From Pinus tabuliformis (Eukaryota; Streptophyta; Pinopsida; Pinales; Pinaceae), in assembly GCA_031772625.1 (NCBI GenBank), contig CM062813.1, positions 765,762,720 to 765,826,719 on the forward strand: a DNA stretch of 64,000 nt, read 5' to 3'. The notes beneath the pieces are model-generated. The model searched no databases and was not told the origin of the DNA. It worked only from the letters and a program-made list of their open reading frames with translations. This document shows, piece by piece, positions 10,505 to 22,708 of this stretch. The translations under genes and the position numbers were made by a program. The first letter of the stretch is position 1, and the number at the start of each line of letters is the position of its first letter.

Positions 10505-10523
10505 ATTCATCTACTCTAACATC
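10505..10523. repeat. LINE-1 target-site duplication, right
   Basis: Identical 19-bp copy of 3,661-3,679 at the 5' junction of LINE-1. The following ACTCTTGTAGGGAAA continues R1 as in the copy at about 38,020. Confidence 0.92.
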
Positions 10524-10815
10524 ACTCTTGTAGGGAAAATAAATAACGTTAATTGAAATCAATTTTTTGCTTGCACAAAGTCATTCAATCACAACCATAT
10601 AAAACTATCAATCCTTATGCTAACAATTAGAAATCAACTAGCTTATCAACTACATAACACATTGTATTGGTGGTAACAACAACTAACTAATATCCTATAT
10701 CGATGGATGATAAATCTATAGCAACAATTGAACAAGAATAGTTACACACAATTAGTAAGGATTGATCCATGAGTAATTATGACAACACATGAACAATCTG
10801 TAGTAAATATTCTTC
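10524..10815. repeat. Dispersed repeat R1, copy 1, right part
   Basis: Continues the R1 alignment with 38,020-38,310: shared blocks ACTCTTGTAGGG, CATCAATCCTTATGCTAA, AATTAGAAATCAAC, TGGATGATAAAT, CACAATTAGTAAGGAT. Similarity fades near 10,815. No function is apparent. Confidence 0.8.
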
Positions 10816-13800
10816 AATCCAACTTAACCAACATTAATGACAACATATCAACAAGGATTTGTAAAAACGATGAATTGAAATTGTAACAAAAATTAAAAAA
10901 AGCATATCCTATAAGTAAATTAAAGTAAAATAACTAAAATACATCTACAGACACAATGATCCCTGTTAAAGAGGAGGGCCCTCCCTCCTTAACATGGATA
11001 TAGTAAAATCACAACTCATGGGCTAACACAACGAATCATAAATGGACCACAAACTCATAGGAGATTGCATTAGCTTTGGAAATGAAATACAAGATGCACA
11101 ATTTCAAAATGATGATGCCCCCCCAACCTACCTTTAGTCCATACATTTTATACAAAGAGACAAGGGGACGAATTGGAACCAATTCCCCCAAATCTAGAAT
11201 ATAAAAGTTATGGATAGATTTACAAGATATTGTGTTTGCTTGTTTTGGAAGATCTTAGTTGGTAAAAACCCCAAAATTTAATTACATTGGATTGATATAT
11301 CATGAAACCATTTGAGGATGGGTTGAAGTTGTTTTAGTTGCTAATTCGTTGCTATGTTTGAATTGTTATTTTTCCAACATTAGCAACATGAAATATCTTC
11401 CCGTGTAGCTCTCAAATCCCACACTTTTAGGAGAAATTGCTTTCCACTAACTTAATTGGGGATGTTCTAGACAAATCCCATATCTTATATTTTCCAGATG
11501 TGTCTTTGTTTCTCTAGAAATTGCGCTTGAAGTTGGTTACCCAATTCTACTTGGCATGAGTTGTCCGAACTGTAGATCATCAGTTGGAGCCTTATGGAGT
11601 CAACCTAGGTATGATTTAGGTAACATAAATTCATGTAAACATCCCTAGGAACAAAACCCATGTTCCAAAATTTCTCCTAGAGCTGCATAGATATGCCAAC
11701 CATGAAGGTTAGTTATAGTAACTGCATAGGAGCCACATGAATAACACTAGGCAAACCATCATTAGTACAACCAACAATAATCTTTTCTAATTCATCAAAT
11801 ATAAAGGGAAAGAATGAAAATTAATTAGTTTAACACTCATAAGGTTATTATGGCACATTTATGAAGAAACCCAACAAGACGGGTAATAGACAAACAAAGA
11901 AGTGTGATAAAATGACTAAAAATGGTTGTTTAGAATGGTGAAAAAGATGACAATTTCTTGACCCAACATCTCTCCACGCCTACACTTTTGCATGTCCTCA
12001 TGCAAACATGGTAGAGTTGACAACAAAGAGTCACCTATTCTTGATGGCACCCTCGTCATTTTACATTTCACCCCCGACAGAGATTGTTGTTCAAGTTTTT
12101 TAAGATTGCAAGTGCATCAAGCTTTCCTATTTATTGCAAAAACTTCCACTATGTCACAACCCAATAACTCTGCCAACAATTTTCCCTTTACCTTGAATGA
12201 TTTTCTTTTTGTTTTTCCACTTTCCTTCCATGAATGATTCCACTAAAATAATTCTGATGACCTTGATCATTTCTCTTATGCCCACAACAAGTTCTTGTGG
12301 AGCAACTTTGCCTTCCATATCCAATAATGGTTCTTGTGTGGTAGCATTGATTCATTTTATGCTATGTTCAACATTGGTTCTTGTGTGGCAGTGTTGATGT
12401 TTTCTTAGGAATTTATTGCATCTATTTTGTGTCCTTTCTATTAGAATCGACTCCTTGCATGGATCTTCAAAAGTAGCTTGGTGGAGTTGCAACAATTTGT
12501 ACATTGAGTTGTAGTGGATTCAAAGAAAATGGCATTTCATGCAAAAAACACTTTAGATTGAGGTGATTTTTGGTTGGTGTGTTTATCACTATTAAATGTT
12601 CTTATCTACCAAAAATCATAGTATACCATTGCACACATCCCAAGATATAACAAATAAATTTCTACAAGAGTTGCATCAAACTATTACAGGTGTAGTAACA
12701 AACTTTGTTAACCAAATTTTCACAAAGTACAAACTAGATTTTGATGAAATTTTTGTGAGCACGTTTTTACTATTTTAATGCTTCTCCACACCAAAAACTA
12801 GATTCATCTGATGCATGGATCTTGAGATATAAGAAAAATGGATGTATGTGATGTGCTTAATTTCTTTAAAACTATAGATTGTTTTTGCTTAAAACTGTGC
12901 AATTTTGTTCATATTACCTTAATGCTACCCCCCTCCAAGTTTAACGACCATCCGCTGCATGATTTGGGAGATATCCGTGAATCAATTTTTGCATTTTATA
13001 TTGAAAAGTGGTGTAAATAAATGAAAAATTACTAGAAGTCTTTTTCTTATCCTTGGCAGCCTATTATTCCTGTGCATGGATATGAATTAATACAATAATA
13101 TATGGGATGCCCTATACAAATACAACTACTCTTTCTTCTCCACCATGTCTACTCTTTTGCATGTCCTCATGCAAACAAGGTATAGTTTGTAGTAGAGAGT
13201 TGCTTATTTTTTCAAATGCAACTAGCTTTCATGGTTGTACTAGGCATCTCATATGAGCATAAAATATTTGACAAGAATTAGAGACATATTTGAGTGCAAA
13301 CATGAGAGGTCTTGCTCGCTATTAGTCATTAAATTGACTCTCCTTTTGAGCATGCTCATTGATAGGTGAAACACCTTTTATAACCTTTTGATCAATAGCT
13401 GGGAAGATAACTTTATCTTCTACAAAACTATGAAAAATGCAAATTTTTGTAAGGACTGTGAGTGGTCATTAAATCATTAGCCTGTCATCATCAAATCAAC
13501 ATTATTATCACCATGACTTCTCGAACATCTTGTTACAACAATCTTGTATGCTTAAAATTTATCCACTCTAGATCACTGTTGTAGAAACCTTTAAAGATAG
13601 TAATTCTCTATTAGCTGCTAACTGAGATTCCCCAAGAGGATATAAAATGTCGAAAAATCATCCAATCTCTATTTAAAATAACAACAAGTACATAAACTTC
13701 TATAGAGAGAGGGAGAGGTGAGGGGACTTTGTCAGTGTATGAGCATGACCATCCATTGAAGGCAAAGTGTAGAAAAGCTGCAAACATATAAATGCATTAA

Positions 13801-16800
13801 TTATGCCCACTGGAGTTGAAAATGAAATAATAATTGGAGGAAACTGGGATCATAATAATGTTTGCAAATGATTCATAATATACAATGAAGACAATAGGGT
13901 TTTGTTGGGATATTGTGGTCTGAGGGAAAAAAAAACTGCAAATAAATGTGCAAATGCTAAGAGAAGATACAAAGAGATGGATCCCAGTGCCTGCTAAATG
14001 AAAATTATTGTAGCGAGAGGCTTATTACAAAGGTTTCCACAAATAAATACAAATAGAAATGAATGTTGGAATAAAAACGTGAGGGATGATGCATGTTAGA
14101 AAAAATTGAAAGAAGATAGTGACAAAAATGAATTGACATGATAGGGATGCCAAAGCTTACAATAGTCTCTTATCACTATCCCCTAAATTTTTAATAAATC
14201 AAAAAATTTCAAGCTGATTTTTACCTTAAGTTTTATCTTAACATTTTAATGTTGCCTGACACATTGATAAAGGAAATCTGAATATGAAATTCATGTTGTT
14301 GAGCTGATCAAAACATAGCGCTGATGTATTTCCACTCAACATGGATGTTGAAGCTTTTGAGGGGGTGAAGGCTAAAATTGTTGCTACCCTAACTGTACAA
14401 CAATTGGTGTGCTTCTTCTTATTTGAAAAAATGGAAGTTTGCAATTGTTGTTTAGTTATTTAAAAGATATTGATCTAAACTAAACCCGTGGTACAACTCT
14501 TGTTAGTGAATGGATGTGCTGAAGTCGAGCATGGAAAGAGATAATTGGATTATTGACCATTAATTTATGCCATTAACAAATGTGAGAAAACTCACCATTG
14601 ATGGCAATGAGCATCAAGTTACCTTAGTACATCTTGCTAGGTACAAATGAAGGTGTTGGAGTCGAGTCACCCACAAGATTTGATAATCAGGGACATTGAT
14701 GTATTCCCACTATCATCAGTTAGAGAACTTGCCATTGATGTATTCAAGACTCAAGGTACTAAAAAAAATCTCTAGCTTTGAACCCATATAATGTGATGAG
14801 GTCAATGTGTCAAGACTCATTAATAGGAGGGCCTTAACGCTGTTGTAGAATGTAACTAAGTTCAATCTTCATAATGAATTGTAATTATGAATTTATGTAA
14901 TGAAGAAGATAAAGATAATAAAATGTATTTTTGTAATACTTGTCTCATGGGTTTCATGAGAAAGGAGTTTTTTATTATAGGTCAAAGACTTCTATTGATG
15001 TCTTTAGGGATTTTTCATCTTGTCATTAAAGAAGTCATGTATATGAAGTGATGTTACACTCAAAGGACGAAATACTGATGTAAAAGTATGCCTCAAAACC
15101 TCGTCATATTGCTCCTTGAATATGGCTCAATACACGTTGAAGATCCTACCTTATTCATGTTGGCCTACACACTTGTTCAAGTTAGCTTCCTAGCAAAATG
15201 TCATGTCGGCCTAGAAGCAATAAGACTGTCTCTATATATAGATGGACTGCGACATCATTTGGCACCATGAAGTTCGGAGAAGTTCTGTGATTACAGTGCT
15301 ATTGAAGGGCCACAAAAAGAACAAAATAATAGAGGAAGACAACGAAGGAAAGAAGGATAAATATACCACTGTTTTGGTTCTCATCCACCGAGTTTAGTTA
15401 TGTGAAAAAGTATGAAGAAAGGAATTTCTTTCTGAGCTAAGTCCGAAGATAGGAATGCGAAGGAGGAATCTACTCAAAAAGGGAACTGTGATCCGATACT
15501 AAAGAGTCGAGGCACTTATAGAGATCAACCTTGGATTCAAGGTGTAACTTAAAGGGTGCATAAAAGTATTGACAATATATTGAAGAGAGCCGAGAAAGAG
15601 TACCTTATTTAGGGCTACCGAAATAGAGACCAAGTTTCTCTAAGCATAGTTGGAGGAGCAAGTTCAATACAATGCGGAAAAGAAGGATCGAATTAGGAGA
15701 GGCCGAGAAGGGTAATAAAGGAAAGTGACAAGGTTTTGAAGCCATACTAAAGTCAAGGGTCAGTGTCTTGGTAATGGTACTTGTCAATTGAAAATACATA
15801 AGAAGAATTGCTTTCGGGTTTTCCTGTCCAAGAGGGAGAGGTTTTATCCCTGGCTTGAAGCCTAATCATTGTGTCACTACTCTTATTGTTTTTTATTTCT
15901 ATTTGATGTATTGCACATAAATAATAATAAAGGACAACAATAATACCATAAGAGTTACACAAGTAGTAATCATGTAAGATAATTCAAATTAATATTTTCC
16001 CTACCCAATTATCAACAAATGCATCCCACATTAACTAACACGAGCATTTATTAAAGTTTGAAGAATTTATAGAAGATCAACAACATGATGTGGAAATTAT
16101 TGAGAAATTTTCTAGCTAGCAACTTGGTTTTCAAACAAAGCCCTTGTCTAATTGTGTAATGTCCTCGTTTTCACATTTAGAGTCATTTTTATCTTTACTA
16201 TTTTATTTATTTATTTGACTATCCTACTCTACTTGAAAGAGGAAGCACCTTTTTAAGTGTAGGAAGATTTCAAATGAAGCCATGTGCATAACATAACTAC
16301 AAATGAACTCATATTCAAATGTGAAATATATGCTTTGAATATCAGAATATGAGGATCCAACTACTTGGCTGAAATGGTGCCAAGAGATGTTCGATGATGG
16401 AGAAATGTTGTGTGCTAACAATCATTTGGAACCAAGCTTTAATGTGATCTATGTATCCTTGGCTCTCTAGTTCACTAACAATTGTTGGCATGTCCTCCTT
16501 TATCATGCCAATAGGATATTTCGAGGCTTGTTTATTTCCCTCTTGAATGCATAATAGATCTGATGATAAGTGAGAAAAAATTTCCTCAATCTCGAGTTCT
16601 AGTATATGCTCTCCCCTAATGGTTTATTACGACTCATTGATCTCTCCTCTAGATTGGCAAGGATGATCAAGGAAAATGCCTAGGTTTTCTCCTTGATATT
16701 GCCCATGAACTTCCTAGTCTACCCCTTGATGTTGCTTATTAGTCCCTTAATCTTCTCCTCCTCCCTCAGATGCTGATGTATTTTTGATCGCGACCCGATC

Positions 16801-17389
16801 ATCCAAGGTGTTTAAAATAGTCATTTTTCCTATCTAGATGGTCACAATTTCAACAATAATAACAACATCAACTATTGCAAGAGTTTCAACATGAGCTTTA
16901 AACAACGTAAATTTTGAAACAGGAACTGTAAACTTAAAATGAGAACTCTAGCAAAAAAACATAAAAAACAGCCTAAAAACAAAAAATGTTGATGCTGGAA
17001 CACTGAAATGCTGGAAAACCTTACAATTTTGACAAATTTTCAATCATGAGATAATGGAAAAAATCTATGACTAAAAAAACTTTAAAAATGAACACCTGAA
17101 TGAAAGATCCATTATACCAAGAGTAGTTTCTTTTTTAAATGTTAAAAATATGACGACTTTAAAATCTTAGCCTAAGACAACTTAACACATTGCAAAAAAA
17201 ATTAAAATTCAACCATCAAATTGACACAGTGTAGACACACTTGACCCATTGTAATGAACACTTAAATATCAACCATGAAATTGACACATTGTGAGGGCAG
17301 ACTTAATCCTTTATAACAAAAACTTTAAAAGCAACAATCAAATTGACACATAATGAGATCGGGTCGCTAGTCAAGGATCGACATGTACC
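10816..17389. other. Intergenic DNA, no gene recognised
   Basis: AT-rich DNA with frequent stops on both strands. Open frames of 60-80 codons (for example 11,992-12,237, 15,088-15,270, 15,753-15,962) show no motif. A short inverted pair GCGACCCGATC at 16,790-16,800 and its reverse complement at 17,357-17,367 is the only terminal-repeat-like signal. The 14,480-15,600 stretch resembles old repeat DNA but no partner is in the window. Confidence 0.5.
13134..13205. repeat. Local direct repeat partner of 11,969-12,035
   Basis: Both stretches share CTCCAC.ATGTCTACTCTTTTGCATGT-type sequence and CTTTTGCATGTCCTCATGCA, then AAC.AGGTA and AGAGTT. The second copy lacks an interior piece present after 12,035 and rejoins at CAACTAGCTTTC, matching CATCAAGCTTTC at 12,116. 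This is a diverged segmental duplication about 1.1 kb apart. Confidence 0.65.
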
Positions 17390-18108
17390 CTGTAAGAAAA
17401 ATAAAATAAAACAATATAATAAATAAAAAAAATGGAAAAATTCAAAAGAAAACAAAAATTAAAACATTGAAAAAAATTAGAAAAAAACATAAAATGTTAA
17501 AAAAATAATAATAAGTAAATAAAAATATATATCTTAAAACATAAAAAATAAAAAAAATCATGACAAAAAAGAAAACAAAAAAAAACTTGAGAAACATAAC
17601 AATAAAAACATAAATTAAAAAAAAAAGTAAATAATAATATATATTAGAACAAAAAAAAACATGTAAAAAAAATAAATATAAAAAACATGGGAAAAAAACA
17701 CAAATATAAAAAAGCCAAAAAATAAATCAACCATAAAAAAATGTCCCAAAAAAATAACATAAAAAAATATTTTAAAAACTATTAAAAAGTACAAAAAAAT
17801 ATTTAAAGACAAACCTATTTTTTTTTTTTAAAGATTAAAAAAAAAAATAAAGACAATTTTAAATAATTAAAAAAAATTAAAAACAAACAAAACAAAACTA
17901 AAAACCATTAAAATTAAAATTAAAACATAAAAAAACTACACAAAACATTATATTAAAAAAAACATTAAAAACAAAAAAAATTCAAATTAAAAAAACCATA
18001 ATTAATTAAAAAAATGACTAACAAGACTTTATTTATTTTTAAATGAGAGGCCCTGGGCTTGGTGGGCCTCTGATTTTCATTTATTTATTTAATTTTTTTG
18101 TAAGTCTA

Positions 18109-18150
<42 letters not shown>

Positions 18151-18227
18151 TTTAATTTAATTTTAACCGTTTTTTGGTTTGTTTTTATATATTTTTTAAA
18201 ATTATTTAAAATCGTTTTAATTTTTTT
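17390..18227. repeat. Strand-asymmetric low-complexity tract with (TA)n
   Basis: The plus strand is strongly A-rich from about 17,390 to 18,010, built of irregular AAAAACAT-like units, then switches to T-rich. A pure (TA)n run lies at 18,115-18,147. Open frames here (17,615-17,812 minus, 18,043-18,273 plus) are Phe/Ile/Tyr strings from the base composition and are not genes. Confidence 0.8.
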
Positions 18228-18282
18228 GTTTGTTTTTTTTTTTTTTCACAAGAACGGCTATGGATTGTATTAGCTGGTTGGC

Positions 18283-18930
18283 CTAATTGCCAGAATTCTG
18301 ATTACAATGGGAGTTATCCAGGTCCAAATAGAACTGACCTCCTGAAGTACTGAAGGGTTTGTATTCCTCTTCCAGCTCTTTCTGAGTTCTACAATGGAGT
18401 TGATTTCTATAATTTGCCCAAACTTGAAAATGCAAACAAACTGACTTAGAATCAGGCAATAAAACACAGCTGCTGAAATGATTATGGTATTGGATCCCAT
18501 GTTTCTTCCCCTCCCTTATCATTGCTCCGGCAGAGAGAAGTATGGCCTTATTTGCTTCATGATCTGCTTCTTTATTATTATCTCTTAAAACATGAAAATA
18601 TTTCAAGTTTTGGAACAACTTTCCCAATCTTCTAATCTATGAATCAACCTTGCTAATCTTAAGTCTCGGGGGGCAGTATTGGTCACCATGAGCTTTATGA
18701 TCACTTGAGAATCCCCAAGTATGATTGCCTCCTTGATTTCCAGACTCGATAGGAGCTTTAGACCTTGGTAGAGGGCCAATGCTTCCGCTTGAATGCTGGA
18801 ATTGAACCCCAGCCCCCAGGCAAAGCTGTGGATCAGAATGCCTTCCATGTTATTAACCGTTCCTCCTGCCCCAACCTTGCCAGGATTTCCTTTTGCTGCC
18901 CCATCGAAAAAGAGAGAATGAACCTTATGA
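18283..18930 (-). pseudogene. LINE-2 ORF2 C-terminal RNase H domain
   Basis: Minus-strand motifs in order: HSLFFDGAAKGNPGK (first Asp), SSIQAEALALYQGLKLL (Glu), EAIILGDSQVIIKL (Asp), then, in another frame, HVLRDNNKEADHEANKA (last Asp). All four catalytic residues are recognisable, but a frameshift near 18,625 separates the last from the rest. The frame ends just before the poly(A). Confidence 0.87.
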
Positions 18931-19085
18931 TTGGAAATCCAGTCTCGAAAGTCTTCCTTATTTATCCCCCTTACTTGCCATTCCTCAAGAGGAATAATGT
19001 TTCTGTTGGCTTAACGGAATTACAGGTTTAAGGAAGTCCCCCAAATAATGTCGAGTTGAATAAGATTCGAATCGTCTTTATGATC

Positions 19086-19610
19086 CTACAGGAATTCTTT
19101 TAGCTGGATTTTTACCTTAGCCACTACCACTTTGGCATCGTGCTGGGTGTTTTTGAAGATTCTGCTGTTCCGCTCTAGCCAGATCTGCCAACAACAAATT
19201 TTGAGGAGGGAAGACCAGGCGACCTTTATCACTTTGGTTTTAGGAGGGGGAGCTGGATATCTGTTCTGCCAGTTAGTGAAGAGATCGGATATGGAGGCAG
19301 GAAGTTTGAAATTTGGATTCCAATGTTCCATCAGTTCTCTCCAGACCCGCTCTGCAAATTTTCATTTTAATACCAGATGGGTGACACATTCTGCCTTCAC
19401 TCTGCATAAAGAGCATCTCGACGGGCCATAGATACCATGCCTCTGCAGGTTCTCATCGGTGAGTATTTTACCGTGACAAAGAAGCCAGTTAAACATATCG
19501 ATCTTGGGCAGTGATGGAATGCCCCAAACAGTCTTCCACGGGGCCGCATTAGGAGGAACATATGGGATTGCAGCAAGGTTCGAATAGCCACGTGACATAG
19601 TATAACCCAT
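19086..19610 (-). pseudogene. LINE-2 ORF2 zf-RVT zinc-binding domain
   Basis: Contains WGIPSLPKIDMFNWLLCHGK, then GPSRCSLCRVKAECVTHLV (CxxC...H) and, after a stop, WRELMEHWNPNF-type sequence and CCWQIWLERNSRIF. This order is standard between RT and RNase H in plant LINE ORF2. The last zinc ligand is not evident. Confidence 0.83.
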
Positions 19611-19628
19611 AGCTAATGAGCCCCAACC

Positions 19629-20423
19629 TCATCTGTCTCTCCTGAGAATATGTGAAGGGGCAGCTCCATTTAACATATCGCAGAGGTGATTGATGTCCTG
19701 TAGAAGCTCCGCCGGCGGATCTAGGAAGTTCCAGCCAACCCAACACGTCCATTCCCACTTGGAGATGTCCCCGAGAGTGTGTTTACATGTAGTTGTGATC
19801 CAATCACGTAGCTTCTTCATGGAATGACAGTCCCCAATTGGATCGTGATCCATTATGCGATCTGACCATATGTTGATTTTTTTCCCATTTCCAGGGATCC
19901 AATAGGCCTTGGAGCGGATCAGAGGGGCAAATTTACAGTTGAGTCTGGCGAATGAAGAGGTGCCTTGGGGAAGAGGCCCATCCAGACATCTTGTCCTCTT
20001 GCCTGCGAAGTATTTCCTCCAGAGAACTAGATGAGCCCAGCCAGGCTTGGGCGCTATGATTTTCCAAAGTAGCTTAGCTCCCATGGCGATGTTTTGCAGG
20101 GGAAGCTTCTTGAAGTTTAAGCCTCCCTCCATCTGAGGTTTGAGGACTGTCTCCCAATTGACCAGGGGGATTTTCCTCTCGTTTTACTTACCTACCTTCC
20201 AGAAGAAATTTCGAATGTGCTGGTCCATTTTCTGAAGGATGCCTACAGGAGCTAGGAGCACTGAGAACTGGAATAAGGGGAGACTACAGAGAACAGATTT
20301 GATCAGGACTGACTTACCTGCTATATTTAACCAGTTATAGCCCCAAGCCTGAAGTTTGATCTTGAATTTTTCTAGTTGAGGTATCCAGTCCCTGCTATAG
20401 GCACGCTTGAGGAAGATAGGCAT
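19629..20423 (-). pseudogene. LINE-2 ORF2 RT thumb/connection region
   Basis: The block 20,423-20,184 reads SRDWIPQLEKFKIKLQAWG and LPLFQFSVLLAPVGI, and 20,132-19,629 reads MEGGLNFKKLPLQNIAMGAK and HLVLWRKYFAG, the sequence between the FADD motif and the zinc domain in plant LINEs. A stop near 20,183 separates the two blocks. Confidence 0.82.
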
Positions 20424-20465
20424 TCCTAGATACTTAAAGGAGGTCCATATAGCAGAGGCAACAAA

Positions 20466-21455
20466 TCATAAACATCTGGCAATGGTGCTGAGCATAGAGG
20501 GCGAGGTATTCCAGTAGTATATGTGACACTTTCCCTTGTTGAGACTGCTTCCAAACATCATGCCGAACTCATCTAGAGCCTCTTTGAATCTGGTGGTTGA
20601 GTGGATTGAAGCAGCCCCAAGAAGCAGTGTATCGTCTGCAAACAGGGCATGATTTATGTTCTGAACTCCTCTTGTAATGCAAATCCCTGGAATCTCCTGA
20701 TCTTGCATTTTTTTGTTTAAATGAAAGCTGAGAACGGAGGCTTGGATAACAAACAACAGAGGGGACAGGGGGTAGCCTTGCTTTAATCCTCTTGTAGCTT
20801 TAAAAAAACATGCAGCTCTGCCATTAATTAAGGGGGCTATCCATGGCTCCGAGATGTAAGCCCGGATCCAGTTTATAAAGCTCTTTCCGAATCCAAATTT
20901 TTTTAAAACATTCAACAGAAAGCTATGTCTAACACGATCAAAAGCATTTTCTAAGTCTAGTTTGATGGCCATACCTCTTTCCTTGCACTGGTGGCTAGAA
21001 AGGATTGCCTCTTGAACTAGAATGAAGTTGTCCACTAGCTGTCTTTCGTGGATGAAGCCCCCTTGATTCTCAGGTATGATTTTAGGAAGGGTGTGTTTCA
21101 GTCTGCTAGCAATGATTTTGGTGATCAGTTTGTAGCCAATGTTACAAAGAGAAATGGGGCGAAATCTATTGAAAGAATTGGCGCCCTTCTCCTTAGGAAT
21201 AAGTGCAAGGAACGAGGAGTTTGTGCTTCCTCCAATTTTCTGGCAGTCTTGCGATTTATGTATCATTTCAAGGAGATCTTTTCCCACAATGTGCCAGCAG
21301 TATTGAAGAAATCTGGCAGAGAAACTGTCAGGTCTTGGGGCTTTGTCAGGGTCCATGGCAAAGAGGGCGGATTTGACCTCATCCATGGTGACTTGGCTTC
21401 TAGCTGGAGATTCATATGAGCTGAGATTGAAGAGGGAACCTTGTCCAGAAGACAA
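20466..21455 (-). pseudogene. LINE-2 ORF2 reverse transcriptase domain
   Basis: A 329-codon open block has DEVKSALFAMDPDKAPRPDS, SSFLALIPKEKGA, FNRFRPISLCNIGYKLITKI, ENQGGFIHERQLVDN, KLDLENAFDRVRH (catalytic Asp), TRGLKQGYPLSPLLF and NHALFADDTLLLGA (FADD). The canonical GDP of motif B is GYP here. The open block ends at a stop after LSTIARCL at 20,466. Confidence 0.92.
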
Positions 21456-21856
21456 GAATTCTGAGTTCCATTCGCCTCTTCGTTGTATAGATTTTGGAAA
21501 TGGCGAAAGGCTGCCTGCTTGATACCTGTAAAGTCTTTGTGGATCACGGCTTCTTCTTTGATTTCAGCTATGTAGTTGAAGCTTTTTCTAGCTTGAGATT
21601 GTTTGTGAAAATATGAGGTGTTTTTGTCTCCTTCTTTGAGCCATAGGCAGCGAGATTTGACCCTCCATGCTTCCTCTTTGTTCAGGTAGGCTTTGTGGTA
21701 TTGCTGTTGAAGATGGGCCTCTTTGTCAAGAATTTCTTTGGAGATGTGGGCCTCTTCCGAGAGCTGGTGGTGGGCATCTAGCAGGCATTGAAACTTTTTC
21801 CTTTCAGTAGTTGGATTAGGAAGAGATTTGGCCCAACTCTTTAGGACAGATTTCAC
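21456..21856 (-). pseudogene. LINE-2 ORF2 endonuclease-RT linker
   Basis: The open frame 21,856-21,263 starts with WAKSLPNPTTERKKFQCLLD and continues with RVKSRCLWLKEGDKNTSYFH, the conserved linker of L1 ORF2 (WLKEGDKNTSYFH). It overlaps the RT block in another frame, which marks an indel between about 21,455 and 21,400. Confidence 0.8.
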
Positions 21857-21928
21857 TCTTCTGAGTTTCTCTTCCCAAATATAGAATGGAGAGCCATTGA
21901 CCGGTTGAGACCAACTTTGCTTGACAAT

Positions 21929-22708
21929 CTACAGGAAGCTGGGTTCCTTGATCCAAAGAGGGATGAATTTGAAGGGAATGGGGCCAAGTTCAGTGTGAGT
22001 TCGGAGATTCAGCTTGATGGGGTTATGATTAGAGGAGCTACAGGGAAGGATATGCATGTTGGCATCTAAACCAAGAAAAAGGAAGGAACTTTGCACAAAA
22101 AATCTATCTAGCCTTGCTACAATATGCCCAGGCCGTATTCTTTTATTTGACCACGTGTACTTACCTGAAACATGCTTGATATCTAGCAAATCCCACTCTT
22201 GGAGGAGATCCTCTGCCCATTCCCTTCCCGGGTCTCGCACAATGCTTCCTCCACGCTTTTTTACAGAGTGCAGCGTGAGATTTAGGTCTCCTGCAATGAT
22301 GATGTTTTCTAGCATGCCTAGATCCGCTTGGTTTCTTAATGAATCCCAGCAAGACTTTTTTTCTCCAGCCCTGACCGGCACATAAACATTGAAGAGTCAA
22401 AAGGTTTCTTTATTAGCTAAATGCTGCATCTTTAACATCAACCAGTGGGTGGTTGAAGTCTCAATTATTAGCGAGAACATGCTATCATTCCATTGAGTTC
22501 CCAGCCCTCAAGAGGCTCCTCGGGCTGAGACAGCAGCTGCTTTGCTCTTATTCCAGAGTTTTCTACTTAGCCGAAGGAGGCCCGAGTCCTCCATCTTGGT
22601 CTCCTAGAGGAGGAGTATGTCCAGGGCTTCTATTCTTATTAAATTTCTTATAGCCTCTTCTTTGATTTTGCTCCCCATACCCCTGCAGTTCCAGGAGATA
22701 ATTTTCAT
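21929..22708 (-). pseudogene. LINE-2 ORF2 N-terminal AP-type endonuclease, broken
   Basis: ATG at 22,708-22,706 begins MKIISWNCRGMGSKIKEEAI. Downstream are an ETK motif immediately after a stop, then, from 22,381, NIIIAGDLNLTLH (GDLN), KYTWSNKR, ARLDRFFV and a SNHNP in place of the usual SDH. Several in-frame stops lie between 22,620 and 22,390. The loss of the SDH Asp is a substitution at a catalytic position. Confidence 0.87.

Noticed and set aside
17615-18273. Phe/Ile/Tyr-rich open frames that look like membrane proteins
   Set aside because: They come from poly(A)/poly(T) and (TA)n low-complexity DNA; no start context or hydrophobic-segment spacing of a real protein.
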